A stretch of 7,859 nt of DNA from positions 1 to 7,859 of the forward strand of contig CAZLNE010000096.1 in the NCBI GenBank assembly GCA_964560975.1, in the 5' to 3' direction. This DNA comes from JAAZLA01 sp964560975 (GTDB taxonomy: Bacteria; Spirochaetota; Spirochaetia; Treponematales; Treponemataceae). Position numbers and translations under genes: made by a program. Positions 1 through 5,506 of this stretch are shown piece after piece (positions within the stretch are counted from its first letter, which is position 1; each line of letters opens with the position of its first letter). The notes under the pieces were generated by a model. It ran no database searches. It saw only the letters and a list, made by a program, of their open reading frames with translations, and was not told the origin of the DNA.

Positions 1-466
1 GACTTGAAGACAGATCGGCATGAATACGGGTACCGGTGTCAATAATATCTTTTAAACCTGTACTTCTAATAAAAACGGCAAGCATTCCTCTTCTCTGATT
101 AGAGAGCATCTCTGCTGCAATTAGAACAGAATCGACATACGTATGCTTTGTTCTATTACCTAATTTAAACCAGTCTCCCTGCCCCAGCCGCAAAAATATT
201 TTTCTAAGTTCAGGCTGAAAAACTATTGCAAAACCAATAAGAAGACCAGGTGCAAGTTTAGAAAAAAGCCAGAGAACTGTCGAAAGATTGAGAAGCAGTG
301 CTACAGCATAGGCCAAGGCTGTAATAATTACCGCCCTGACAATCTGCATACCATGAGTCTTAACAATAATTCCATAAGCCTTATACAAGATAAATGCTAA
401 TATTAAAACATCCAAAAAGGGGCGGGAAAAATTATATACTATAAGGATTCTGTCAAATGCGTTCAT
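1..466 (-). CDS. cdaA: Diadenylate cyclase CdaA, N-terminal 155 residues (truncated by window edge)
   Basis: This is the amino-terminal part of a membrane-bound diadenylate cyclase, which condenses two ATP into the second messenger c-di-AMP. Three hydrophobic segments are visible at about residues 17-35, 42-60 and 64-83. They are followed by the family hallmark FQPELR (83-88), a basic linker, and the first part of the DisA_N/DAC fold (about 105-155, with AAEMLSNQRRGMLAVFIRST and GLKDIIDTGTRIHADLSS). The catalytic DGA and RHR motifs would lie beyond base 1, so activity cannot be judged here. The start is ATG at 466-464, which overlaps the folP stop codon (ATGA). An AGAGGA Shine-Dalgarno lies 6 nt upstream inside folP, so translational coupling is likely. 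A small departure from the family is GMLAVFIRST where many CdaA proteins read GALIVIER. Family assignment is confident from the three-helix-plus-FQPELR layout and the folP neighbour. Confidence 0.93.
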   Translation of the reverse strand, partial: MNAFDRILIVYNFSRPFLDVLILAFILYKAYGIIVKTHGMQIVRAVIITALAYAVALLLNLSTVLWLFSKLAPGLLIGFAIVFQPELRKIFLRLGQGDWFKLGNRTKHTYVDSVLIAAEMLSNQRRGMLAVFIRSTGLKDIIDTGTRIHADLSSS

Positions 467-1317
467 CCAAGTCCTCTCAATACTTTCAACATGTCTACTG
501 TTTCACCTGTATCATGTACTCTAACTATAGTAGCACCTTTTTGTACTGCAAGTAAATTAGCACAAACGGTACCTATAAGCCGTTGTTCAACAGGCCGCCC
601 TGTTATGTCGCCAATACAGGTTTTTCTCGACAGTGCCATTACCACGTGATTAGGTTGTGATTCGTCTGCAATAGTACTGAATAAACCGCAGCTTTTTATA
701 AGCATCTCATTGGCCTTCAAATCCTTTCCAAAACCAATGCCCGGGTCCAATATTATTTTTTCTCTTTTAATACCGCAGGAAAGAGCATACGTAATCCTGT
801 TTTGAAAATAGGCAGAAACTTCACTTATAACATCGGCATACACAGTGTTTTTCTGCATTGTTTGAGGACTTCCCCTCTTATGCATAAGAATAACCGGAAT
901 ATCTGATTGGGCTGCGGTACGTCCAATTTCCTCATCATCCTCGAGGGCAGAAATATCATTTAAAATATCAGCACCGGATGCTAAAACAGATTTTAAAACC
1001 TGATTTTTCCTTGTATCAACAGAAATTGGAATAGAAGAATGCTTTCTAATGCCTTCGATTACAGGAATAAGCCTGTCTATTTCTTCTTCTGCTGAAACGT
1101 AGCTGCTTCCAGGCCGGGATGATTCAGAACCAAGATCAATAATATCAGCACCCTGCAATTCACATTCCAGCGCCTTTTCAATGCAAAAATTAGTATCTAT
1201 GGACCTGCTTGCGGCCCAAAACGAATCGGGAGTTACGTTAATAATGGACATGACAAAGGCCGGTAAATCGGTATGAATAGTTCTCGCTGCAAGTTTAATG
1301 GGCGGTGTGGTCTTCAT
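463..1317 (-). CDS. folP: Dihydropteroate synthase
   Basis: The enzyme joins p-aminobenzoate to 6-hydroxymethyl-7,8-dihydropterin diphosphate to give 7,8-dihydropteroate in folate synthesis, and is the sulfonamide target. The 284 residues cover a complete TIM-barrel DHPS. Visible motifs are NVTPDSF (27-33), DLGSESSRPG (61-70), SVDTRK (99-104), NDIS (120-123), MHKRGSPQTMQ (145-155), LDPGIGFGK (190-198), SRK (230-232) and RVHD (266-269), so the pterin-, diphosphate- and pABA-contacting residues are largely present. Loop 1 reads SFWAASR instead of the common SFSDGG, and the usual STRPG is SSRPG. The ATG at 1317 has GGGAG 4 nt upstream, 15 nt after the dxs stop. The gene ends by overlapping the cdaA start by 4 nt, so it is probably the middle gene of a dxs-folP-cdaA operon. 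Confidence 0.96.
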   Translation of the reverse strand: MKTTPPIKLAARTIHTDLPAFVMSIINVTPDSFWAASRSIDTNFCIEKALECELQGADIIDLGSESSRPGSSYVSAEEEIDRLIPVIEGIRKHSSIPISVDTRKNQVLKSVLASGADILNDISALEDDEEIGRTAAQSDIPVILMHKRGSPQTMQKNTVYADVISEVSAYFQNRITYALSCGIKREKIILDPGIGFGKDLKANEMLIKSCGLFSTIADESQPNHVVMALSRKTCIGDITGRPVEQRLIGTVCANLLAVQKGATIVRVHDTGETVDMLKVLRGLG

Positions 1318-1332
1318 ATAACTCCCGTACTT

Positions 1333-3240
1333 TTAAGATAGTTTGCTTTGAATTTCCTGCACTTTTCTAATAATGTGTGTACTTGAAAGATGTGCTTCTT
1401 CTAAAATATCCTGCCGCTTTCCCTGCACAATATAATGATCGGGGAAACCGCACACAGCAGTCTTTTTATCCTTATAGGTTCTTTGCAGTAAAGACTCCAA
1501 AAAGGTTCCAATGCCGCCAATACGTATGCCGTCTTCCACAAAAACTATGTAATCGTATGGTTTTACAGTATTGGTAAAATATTCCTTATTAAGCGGTTTT
1601 AAAAAACGCAGATTATACACATCGCAAAAATTATTCTGCTGTGCAAGACAGCGGGAAGCAGTGAGGGCCTCCGGTAAAATACCGCCTGTACAAACAATGA
1701 GCGTTTTTGCTTCTTGATGATGTACTGCCGGCCGAGAAGGCGAAAGCACAGAAGTATATTTAATGAGAACACCCTTTCCAATCTCTATAGGAAGAAAAAG
1801 TTCATCAAGTTCGCTTGGACAACATGCTTTAGGATACCGAATGATTACAGGCAAATCCTGCTCAGTAGCCCATAGCAGGCTCGTTATCAGTTCTGCAGCA
1901 GAAGCAGGTGCTAAAAGAGAAAGATTAGGTACCGGTCTTAACAAAGAAATATCAAATATACCCTGATGAGTCTCGCCGTCATCCGGTACTGCACCGCAGC
2001 GGTCAAGAACAAAGACAGCTGGAATATTCTGCAGTGAAATATCTTGAATGAGCTGGTCAATGGCACGCTGCATAAAGGTCGAGTAAATCGCAACTACCGG
2101 TTTTAATCCTGCCGCTGAAAGACCGCCGGCAAAGGTTACCGCATGCTGCTCTGCTATTCCTACATCAAAAAAACGGGAGGGATACTTCTTTGCAAACTCG
2201 GATAAACCGGTTCCCTTAGCCATAGCTGCCGTAATAGCAACGATTTTAGGATTAGCTGCAGCAAGTTCGACTAAAGAGCGGGAAAAAACCTCGGTAAAAC
2301 TAAGAGCTTCTGCCGAGCTCGACTTACCATCCAAAATGCAAAAGGGGCCGGTTCCATGAAAACTCACAGGGTCATCTTCTGCAGGACGGTAGCCCCTTCC
2401 CTTTTGTGTCACCACATGAATCACGACGGGACGGTCCAGCTTTTTAACCTTTGAAAAAATATTTTCAAGCTCAAAAAGATTATGGCCATTAAGCGGCCCA
2501 ACGTACTCAAAACCAAAATCAACGAACAAGTTGTTCGCAAAAACGAGCGCTTTTATGGCTCTTTTGAATCTGAAAATTAACCCCGTCATCCACTTATTAA
2601 GATGAGGAATGGCGTTAACAGCCCGATCCACGGTATATCTAAAAGACTGATATTGACTCGTCATAGTAAGCCGGCTCAAATAGCGCGAAAGAGAACCTGT
2701 ATTTTTTCCAATGGACATTTGGTTGTCATTAAGAATGACGACAAGGTTTTTTGCAATTTGGCCTGCATGAGAGAGGGCTTCAAAAGCCATACCGCCGGTT
2801 AAAGCTCCATCACCAATGACTGCAATAACCTTTCCGTCTATGTTTTGAAGTTTTCTACCGGTTAGAAGTCCGAGTGCCGATGAAATGGAGGTTGAAGAAT
2901 GGCCGCAGTCAAAAAAATCATGCTCGCTTTCACAATGCTTTGTAAATCCCGATATACCATCTTTTTTGCGAAGTGTATCAAATTGTCCGTAACGGCCGGT
3001 TAAAAGCTTATGCGTATAACATTGATGAGAAACGTCCCAAATTATGGCGTCTTTTGGACTATCAAACATATAATGAAGGGCTACTGTCAATTCCACGACA
3101 CCGAGATTACTGGAAAGATGTCCGCCGTTTTTACCTACAACTTCAATAATCTTCTTGCGGATTTGAGCACAAACATCATACTGCTCGGAAAGAGAAAGAG
3201 ATTTAATATCTGAAGGCGAATGAATATCAGCTAATTGCGT
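1333..3240 (-). CDS. dxs: 1-deoxy-D-xylulose-5-phosphate synthase with non-canonical (ACG) start
   Basis: This thiamine-diphosphate enzyme condenses pyruvate and glyceraldehyde 3-phosphate to DXP, the first step of the MEP isoprenoid pathway. Numbering from the proposed start (635 aa, normal for the family), I see SPSDIKSLSLSEQ (8-20), GGHLSSNLGVVELTVALHY (39-57), DVSHQ (69-73), GHSSTS (113-118), the ThDP/Mg motif GDG (143-145) to NDN (171-173), DVGIAEQHAV with catalytic Glu364, YSTFMQRAIDQ, and LDRCGAVPDDGETHQG (412-427). Homology clearly extends upstream of the first standard start codon, GTG at 3096-3094, which would remove 48 conserved residues. Between the in-frame TAA (3258-3256) and that GTG there is no ATG, GTG or TTG. 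ACG at 3240-3238 lies 7 nt behind GGGAG (3252-3248), exactly where an ATG is expected, so I place the start there. Minor oddities are DVSHQ for the usual DVGHQ and VPDDG for VGxDG. Confidence 0.93.
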   Translation of the reverse strand, partial: TQLADIHSPSDIKSLSLSEQYDVCAQIRKKIIEVVGKNGGHLSSNLGVVELTVALHYMFDSPKDAIIWDVSHQCYTHKLLTGRYGQFDTLRKKDGISGFTKHCESEHDFFDCGHSSTSISSALGLLTGRKLQNIDGKVIAVIGDGALTGGMAFEALSHAGQIAKNLVVILNDNQMSIGKNTGSLSRYLSRLTMTSQYQSFRYTVDRAVNAIPHLNKWMTGLIFRFKRAIKALVFANNLFVDFGFEYVGPLNGHNLFELENIFSKVKKLDRPVVIHVVTQKGRGYRPAEDDPVSFHGTGPFCILDGKSSSAEALSFTEVFSRSLVELAAANPKIVAITAAMAKGTGLSEFAKKYPSRFFDVGIAEQHAVTFAGGLSAAGLKPVVAIYSTFMQRAIDQLIQDISLQNIPAVFVLDRCGAVPDDGETHQGIFDISLLRPVPNLSLLAPASAAELITSLLWATEQDLPVIIRYPKACCPSELDELFLPIEIGKGVLIKYTSVLSPSRPAVHHQEAKTLIVCTGGILPEALTASRCLAQQNNFCDVYNLRFLKPLNKEYFTNTVKPYDYIVFVEDGIRIGGIGTFLESLLQRTYKDKKTAVCGFPDHYIVQGKRQDILEEAHLSSTHIIRKVQEIQSKLS

Positions 3241-3247
3241 AACGTAA

Positions 3248-3252
3248 CTCCC
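3248..3252 (-). promoter_or_regulatory. Shine-Dalgarno sequence that fixes the dxs start
   Basis: On the minus strand GGGAG is followed by seven bases (TTACGTT) and then ACG. The same GGGAG core precedes folP and rpoZ in this window. Its spacing is ideal for an initiation codon at 3240-3238. No other plausible start codon lies within normal distance of it in the dxs frame. Confidence 0.7.
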
Positions 3253-3302
3253 AAATTAAAAATAGAAACAAAGCTGAACACGACATGTTACTTGTTAAAA
3301 TG

Positions 3303-3344
3303 AAAAAAAAGACCGCAGTTTGTACTAAAACAAAACTCGCGGTC
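3303..3344 (-). terminator. Rho-independent terminator after the 29-aa gene
   Basis: Read on the minus strand, GACCGCGAGTTTTGT, a short TTTAGT loop and ACAAACTGCGGTC form a stem of about 12-13 bp with a small bulge, followed at once by a run of eight T residues. It lies 74 nt after the small-protein stop codon and 62 nt before the proposed dxs start. It should end most transcripts from the upstream promoter at 3539-3567. I could not identify a convincing promoter between it and dxs, so dxs may depend on read-through or on a divergent promoter. Confidence 0.9.
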
Positions 3345-3365
3345 TCCATTGGCATAGTAAATTGA

Positions 3366-3413
3366 GGACTCCCAAGAGCCGTTACCGGTAAAAAGTACGG
3401 CAGAGCCTTGCCG
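3366..3413 (-). other. Structured 3' untranslated segment between the 29-aa gene and its terminator
   Basis: On the minus strand this short non-coding stretch holds a CGGCA/TGCCG hairpin (3413-3398), a perfect 10-bp palindrome TTACCGGTAA (3391-3382), and a hairpin GGCTC/GAGTCC with one bulged base (3380-3366). GCCGT can alternatively pair with the later ACGGC, and GTTCCGG with CCGGTAAC. It does not match any riboswitch or housekeeping RNA I recognise. It may be a 3'UTR element or a small RNA released from the mRNA. Function is unknown. Confidence 0.35.
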
Positions 3414-3417
3414 GAAC

Positions 3418-3507
3418 CTATTTATTCTTATGCCGATTCCGTCTGAGCATCTTTTTTCGCTTATGTGTAGCTATCTTCTGACGCTTTCTTTTTTTTCCAC
3501 AGGGCAC
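3418..3507 (-). CDS. 29-residue basic AURKAIP1/COX24-domain (bS22/mS38-like) small protein
   Basis: This tiny ORF starts at GTG (3507-3505) with a strong AAGGAG Shine-Dalgarno 7 nt upstream, and ends at TAG 3420-3418. The product is almost entirely Lys, Arg and His: it opens MPCGKKRKRQK, continues IATHKRKKMLRR and ends NRHKNK. I recall very similar annotated AURKAIP1/COX24-domain proteins of about 29 residues in Bacteroidetes and spirochaetes. The family includes mitochondrial mS38 and mycobacterial bS22, which sit on the small ribosomal subunit, so a ribosomal role is the best inference. The gene has its own near-consensus promoter (3539-3567) and a strong terminator (3303-3344), so it looks like an independently and highly expressed unit. 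The absence of acidic residues fits an rRNA-binding peptide. The family call is from memory of the motif, not a search. Confidence 0.85.
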   Translation of the reverse strand: MPCGKKRKRQKIATHKRKKMLRRNRHKNK

Positions 3508-3538
3508 AATGGCACTCCTTATTGCAAACTATTACTAT

Positions 3539-3567
3539 ATTATGAATGAAATACAATGTTACGTCAA
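3539..3567 (-). promoter_or_regulatory. Sigma70-type promoter for the 29-aa gene
   Basis: On the minus strand TTGACG (3567-3562), a 17-nt spacer and CATAAT (3544-3539) each match the consensus hexamers at five of six positions. The -35 element overlaps the miaA stop codon. A start site about 7 nt below the -10 box would give a leader of roughly 25 nt, containing the AAGGAG of the small gene. Confidence 0.75.
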
Positions 3568-4538
3568 GTAAACTGCTTAAAAAACTGAGCAATTTTACTT
3601 TCCAGCGTATCTAAACTATCAGCGTACATGTTAACAGCTTCCTTTATTGTCTTAAAAAAAGTTATCTGGCGCTTTGCATAATGCCGGCTGTCCTTCTGTA
3701 TTTGCTTCTTAACAATGCTGATATCAGTTTCACTGTAGTTGTTGGGAAAATCAGTCGAAAAAAACTCCCTATACCCGATCGCCTGCATTCCCGGGTCTGA
3801 GGGAGTGATGCCTGAGTCAAGAAGACTTTTTACCTCATTAACAAGACCTTGAGAAAACATGAGTTCAACTCGATTGTTTATACGCTCATATAGCTCATCG
3901 CGCTCACGATTAAGATTAATAACCAAAAAATCGTACATTGAACGAAAAGAATCAGGAAGCTCAAAAAAACTCAAGGGCTTTCCAGAAGAATAATAAACCT
4001 CCAAGGCCCGCACGACCCTGTAATCATCATTATCATTAATTTTTGAAGAGCTTTGAGGGTCAATACGTTTCAACTCCGCCCGTAAAGCTTCCCCTCCTTC
4101 TTTATAAAGACGATTCTGCAGGGTTTTTCTTACTTCTGGATCCGCCTCGGGCGTAATAGGCAGCCCATACAAAAAGTTTTTAATATAAAAAGCCGTTCCT
4201 CCGCAAATAACAGGGAGTTTACCACGTTCATAGATATCCCGCACGGCACTGTCGGCAAGACGGACAAATTCACCGGTACCGAACTGTTCTTTGGGAGAAA
4301 TAATATCAATTAAGTGATGTGGAAGGTGTAATAACAGAGATTGGTCGGGTTTAGCGGTACCTATATTAAGCCCTTTATAAACCTGCATAGAATCTGCATT
4401 AATAATTTCTGCTTTGTTTGAAAATGGAGATGAAGCATTATCTGAAAAAAGACTGGTAACAAGAGCCGTTTTTCCGCTGGCGGTGGGTGCGAATATAACG
4501 AGCACCGGAATTTTACTGATGCTCGCGGAACAGCTCAT
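3564..4538 (-). CDS. miaA: tRNA dimethylallyltransferase (A37 isopentenyltransferase)
   Basis: MiaA transfers the dimethylallyl group of DMAPP to N6 of adenine 37 in tRNAs that read codons starting with U. The 324-residue product has the P-loop APTASGKT (17-24), ADSMQVYKGLNIGTAKP (48-64), GGTAFYIK (113-120), the NDxxRxxRALEV segment (170-181), MQAIGYRE (251-258) and the tRNA-contacting YAKRQITFF (287-295). Length and motif order are normal. The first P-loop residue is Ala where Gly is usual. Its ATG lies 2 nt after the rpoZ stop (TAATTATG) and no Shine-Dalgarno is visible, so translation is probably coupled to rpoZ under the 4773-4801 promoter. Its prenyl donor comes from the pathway that begins with dxs nearby. 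Confidence 0.96.
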   Translation of the reverse strand: MSCSASISKIPVLVIFAPTASGKTALVTSLFSDNASSPFSNKAEIINADSMQVYKGLNIGTAKPDQSLLLHLPHHLIDIISPKEQFGTGEFVRLADSAVRDIYERGKLPVICGGTAFYIKNFLYGLPITPEADPEVRKTLQNRLYKEGGEALRAELKRIDPQSSSKINDNDDYRVVRALEVYYSSGKPLSFFELPDSFRSMYDFLVINLNRERDELYERINNRVELMFSQGLVNEVKSLLDSGITPSDPGMQAIGYREFFSTDFPNNYSETDISIVKKQIQKDSRHYAKRQITFFKTIKEAVNMYADSLDTLESKIAQFFKQFT

Positions 4539-4540
4539 AA

Positions 4541-4732
4541 TTATTGTTCTATACGATACTTAATTTCTTTTGTAAAAAGCTGTTTTGCAGCTAAGGATAC
4601 AACCTTTCCGTCATTATCTTCAATGATAGGATCGCGAACCATTGAAAGCTGATACGCGCGACGACTCGCTGCGCAGGTTATTTCGTACACATTGCCGGTA
4701 AACTTTATAAGTTCCTGTAAAGGAAATATCAT
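4541..4732 (-). CDS. rpoZ: DNA-directed RNA polymerase omega subunit
   Basis: Omega is the small RNA polymerase subunit that helps fold and hold the beta' subunit. The 63-residue product shows the family pattern: PLQELIKFTGNVYEITCAASRRAYQLS (4-30) corresponds to the conserved GNRYEL-AAxRARQL core, followed by a short acidic turn (EDNDGKVVSLAAKQL) matching the K(P/T)VxxALxEI segment. It is short, like other compact omegas, and lacks the long C-terminal tail of the E. coli protein. ATG 4732-4730 is preceded by AAGGGAG with a 7-nt spacer. It is the first gene of a transcript with miaA, which follows after 2 nt. Small size lowers certainty slightly, but the motif and promoter context support it. 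Confidence 0.9.
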   Translation of the reverse strand: MIFPLQELIKFTGNVYEITCAASRRAYQLSMVRDPIIEDNDGKVVSLAAKQLFTKEIKYRIEQ

Positions 4733-4772
4733 TATTGGGCTCCCTTATTCTGTATATAGGCTACAGGCGGGT

Positions 4773-4801
4773 ATTATACACTAGAGAAATAACTATGTCA
4801 A
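4773..4801 (-). promoter_or_regulatory. Perfect-consensus sigma70 promoter of rpoZ-miaA
   Basis: On the minus strand TTGACA (4801-4796), exactly 17 nt, and TATAAT (4778-4773) match the housekeeping consensus at all twelve positions. Transcription should begin near 4766, giving a leader of about 33 nt that includes the AAGGGAG of rpoZ. I saw no operator-like palindrome over it, so expression is probably constitutive and strong. Confidence 0.92.
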
Positions 4802-4849
4802 TAGAAAAAGGGGAGAGAAACCAACTTTTGCGACGCGAAGACAGAGGAA

Positions 4850-4954
4850 CCACGAATGGACGCTAATTCACGCGAATAGAAATTTCTTAATCTTTTTTTT
4901 CGTTACCATCTATTAGCGGGTACTCATCGTCTTGCAATCTGTGCAATCTGCAAG
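4850..4954. repeat. Degenerate period-10/11 intergenic repeats between rpoZ and the acetyltransferase gene
   Basis: The left part holds three diverged units in a row: CCACGAATGGA, CGCTAATTCA and CGCGAATAGA (4850-4880). The right part, read on the minus strand, is CTTGCAGATTGCACAGATTGCAAG (4954-4931, 24 bases; CTTGCA and TGCAAG ends can pair) with GCAGATT/CACAGATT units like those near 6551 and 6731. The 230-nt intergenic stretch holds no ORF I can support. The units look like remnants of an interspersed repeat family rather than a regulatory site for either neighbour. Confidence 0.6.
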
Positions 4955-4965
4955 TTCTCCTATTC

Positions 4966-5409
4966 TCACAAGTCCTTTTTCAAATACACCATGTCTTTGA
5001 GTTGTACACCCTCTTCTATCATTACATGGTCGTAGTTGTCGGTAAAAAAGTTTTTAATACGGTGAGAAGGTATAAAACCGCAGCTCTGGTAAAATCGCAG
5101 AATACTTGGAGTTTCACCTGTTCCAACAAGCATTGTTTTATACTTTTGTTTGTAAGCTTCAGAAATATATGCAATTAAGGCTCTGCCGTACCCCTTACCC
5201 TGTTCTTTCTCATAAGTAGCGATGTTTTTTAACTCGCAAGTATTTTTGTCTATGTGCGATACAACACAGACGCTTTTTAAGTCATCATCATAGAGAGCAT
5301 AGACTCTGCCTTCCTCGAGATACCTGTCGATCATTGCTTCAGATTCGTCTGCAAGAAGCAGCAAGTCAAGAAACTGTTTTTTGTTTTCATATATTTTTTT
5401 GATAATCAT
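4966..5409 (-). CDS. GNAT-family N-acetyltransferase (YvbK-like)
   Basis: This is a predicted acetyl-CoA-dependent N-acetyltransferase of 147 residues with unknown substrate. The acetyl-CoA loop is seen as EQGKGYGRALIAYI (about 69-82), preceded by the strand CELKNIAT (58-65) and followed by VGTGETPSILRFYQSCGF (95-112). The C-terminal part, with FFTDNYDHVMIEEGVQLKDM, resembles Bacillus YvbK-type GNATs, in which a GTGxSS...YQKCGF...NGI..DM pattern occurs. I chose ATG 5409-5407 because GGAG lies 6 nt upstream; upstream in-frame ATGs at 5421 and 5484 lack a Shine-Dalgarno and would add non-conserved residues. It is 97 nt after the serine hydrolase stop, with no terminator between, so the two could share a transcript. 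Whether it acts on a small molecule, peptide or antibiotic cannot be told. Confidence 0.88.
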   Translation of the reverse strand: MIIKKIYENKKQFLDLLLLADESEAMIDRYLEEGRVYALYDDDLKSVCVVSHIDKNTCELKNIATYEKEQGKGYGRALIAYISEAYKQKYKTMLVGTGETPSILRFYQSCGFIPSHRIKNFFTDNYDHVMIEEGVQLKDMVYLKKDL

Positions 5410-5506
5410 TTTTTTCTCCATAGTATTAAACGACGAAACACGCGGCCCCCTTCGGTGACACGGACTATACTGAAAATACGTCAAGATTTTGCACTATACA
5501 GAATAC

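Noticed and set aside
1377..1577. Plus-strand open frame inside dxs
   Set aside because: Lies wholly on the antisense of the conserved dxs 3' end, has no Shine-Dalgarno, and its protein resembles nothing I know; the same holds for other plus-strand frames at 1763-1966, 2602-2802, 3010-3213, 5489-5755 and 6201-6422.
1599..1781. Minus-strand open frame inside dxs in another frame
   Set aside because: Overlaps well-conserved DXS coding sequence in a different frame and has no supporting signal.
3094..3096. GTG as the dxs start codon
   Set aside because: Would delete 48 residues with strong DXS conservation, including GGHLSSNLG, and no Shine-Dalgarno lies upstream of it.
3227..3286. 19-codon ATG reading frame that ends just inside dxs and could be a leader peptide
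   Set aside because: No Shine-Dalgarno is present before its ATG at 3286, and the frame is not that of dxs; without conservation evidence it is more likely chance.
3366..3420. Known structured RNA such as SRP RNA, 6S RNA or tRNA
   Set aside because: None of the hallmark sequences of these RNAs is present, and the stretch is too short for 6S or tmRNA.
4850..4954. CRISPR array
   Set aside because: Units are 9-11 nt with no spacers of regular length and no cas genes nearby.
5410..5484. Longer N-terminus for the GNAT protein starting at 5484 or 5421
   Set aside because: Neither has a Shine-Dalgarno, the added residues (containing PCHRRGPRVSS) look non-conserved, and the ATG at 5409 has GGAG at ideal spacing.
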